From Paucihalobacter sp036825875 (GTDB lineage: Bacteria; Bacteroidota; Bacteroidia; Flavobacteriales; Flavobacteriaceae), in assembly GCF_036825875.1 (NCBI RefSeq), contig NZ_DAISXK010000014.1, positions 1-62,962 on the forward strand: a stretch of DNA of 62,962 nucleotides, given 5' to 3'. Positions 62,721-62,962 of the stretch are shown in pieces. Numbering within the stretch: position 1 is the stretch's first letter; each line of letters begins with the position of its first letter. The notes beneath the pieces were generated by a model, which was not told where the DNA came from, ran no database searches, and saw only the letters and a program-made list of their open reading frames with translations. The translations under genes and the position numbers were made by a program.

Positions 62721-62962
62721 ATGAACGTACATTTTATTGCCATTGGCGGTAGCGCCATGCACAATTTGGCTTTGGCTTTACAACAGAAAGGATATAATAT
62801 TTCAGGAAGCGACGATGAAATTTTTGAACCCTCAAAATCAAGACTTGCAGCGCGGGGATTATTACCAGAAATGTTTGGTTGGTTTCCAGATAAAATTACT
62901 TCTGGCTTAGATGCTGTAGTTTTAGGAATGCACGCCAAAGCCGATAATCCTGAATTGATAAA
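62721..62962 (+). CDS. mpl: UDP-N-acetylmuramate--tripeptide ligase Mpl (partial, N-terminus)
   Basis: The frame starts at ATG 62721 and runs off the right edge after 80 codons. It begins MNVHFIAIGGSAMHNLAL, then GYNISGSDDEIFEPSKSRL and AVVLGMHAKADNPEL. This is the N-terminal Rossmann-like domain of Mur ligases. The IGGSAMHNLA variant and LGMHAKADNPEL are typical of Mpl, which reattaches the recycled murein tripeptide to UDP-MurNAc. MurC is the main alternative, but it usually has GIGGIGMS at this point. This and anmK are both recycling genes. Confidence 0.85.
   Translation, partial: MNVHFIAIGGSAMHNLALALQQKGYNISGSDDEIFEPSKSRLAARGLLPEMFGWFPDKITSGLDAVVLGMHAKADNPELI

Overview
The window reads as chromosomal DNA of a low-GC member of the Flavobacteriaceae (Bacteroidota). 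The signs are gliding and type IX secretion genes (gldJ, porU, porV), secreted proteins with both kinds of T9SS C-terminal signal, a PafA-type alkaline phosphatase, AT-rich leaders without clear Shine-Dalgarno sequences, and several promoters with the flavobacterial -7 element TAnnTTTG. Gene order is compact and almost entirely housekeeping. I see no phage, transposase, CRISPR array or defence island.

Layout. 1-280: the 3' tip of a 23S rRNA, a 5S rRNA and a terminator. 632-6531: a large secreted repeat protein with a type B T9SS signal and a Pif1-like helicase. 6554-14768: acyl-CoA dehydrogenase, anhydro-MurNAc kinase, an amino-acid dehydrogenase, a NhaD antiporter, an ExbB/ExbD/TonB set and FolC. 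14788-15410: two valine tRNAs followed by a 122-bp tandem repeat. 15439-23885: murF, gldJ, porU and porV. 24041-28072: cytidine deaminase, pyruvate dehydrogenase E1-alpha and E2, and a short-chain dehydrogenase. 28097-35364: a secreted FG-GAP/UnbV plus vanadium-haloperoxidase fusion, a SprT-like protein, GDP-mannose pyrophosphorylase and a DUF389 membrane protein. 35366-45901: an MlaF/MlaE transporter pair, PafA, a small ketosynthase III/methyltransferase/glycosyltransferase operon, GcvP, a UbiA-like membrane protein, and an ECF sigma factor with a small partner. 45993-53849: an M3 peptidase, PurE/PurK, an HPRT-adenylate kinase fusion, Obg, a potassium channel and a lipoprotein. 53902-62962: DoxX, a membrane protein with a Cys-rich tail, a giant alpha-2-macroglobulin, a TPR protein, and the start of mpl cut by the window edge.

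How the genes fit together. GldJ, PorU and PorV belong to the T9SS/gliding machinery. The proteins at 632 and 28097 carry C-terminal signals of the kind that machinery recognises. MurF, Mpl and AnmK serve peptidoglycan synthesis and recycling. ExbB/ExbD/TonB energise outer-membrane transport. PurE, PurK, HPRT-Adk and cytidine deaminase form a nucleotide theme.

The less ordinary items are non-coding or architectural: the 122-bp tandem repeat after the tRNAs, a REP-like palindrome read in frame inside the macroglobulin gene, a GC-rich palindromic block before mpl, a possible small RNA at 48132-48223, a hairpin abutting the obg start codon, and two protein fusions. I did not find a convincing new multi-gene system. 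The nearest candidate is the ketosynthase/methyltransferase/glycosyltransferase cassette at 38634-41120, whose product is unknown to me.
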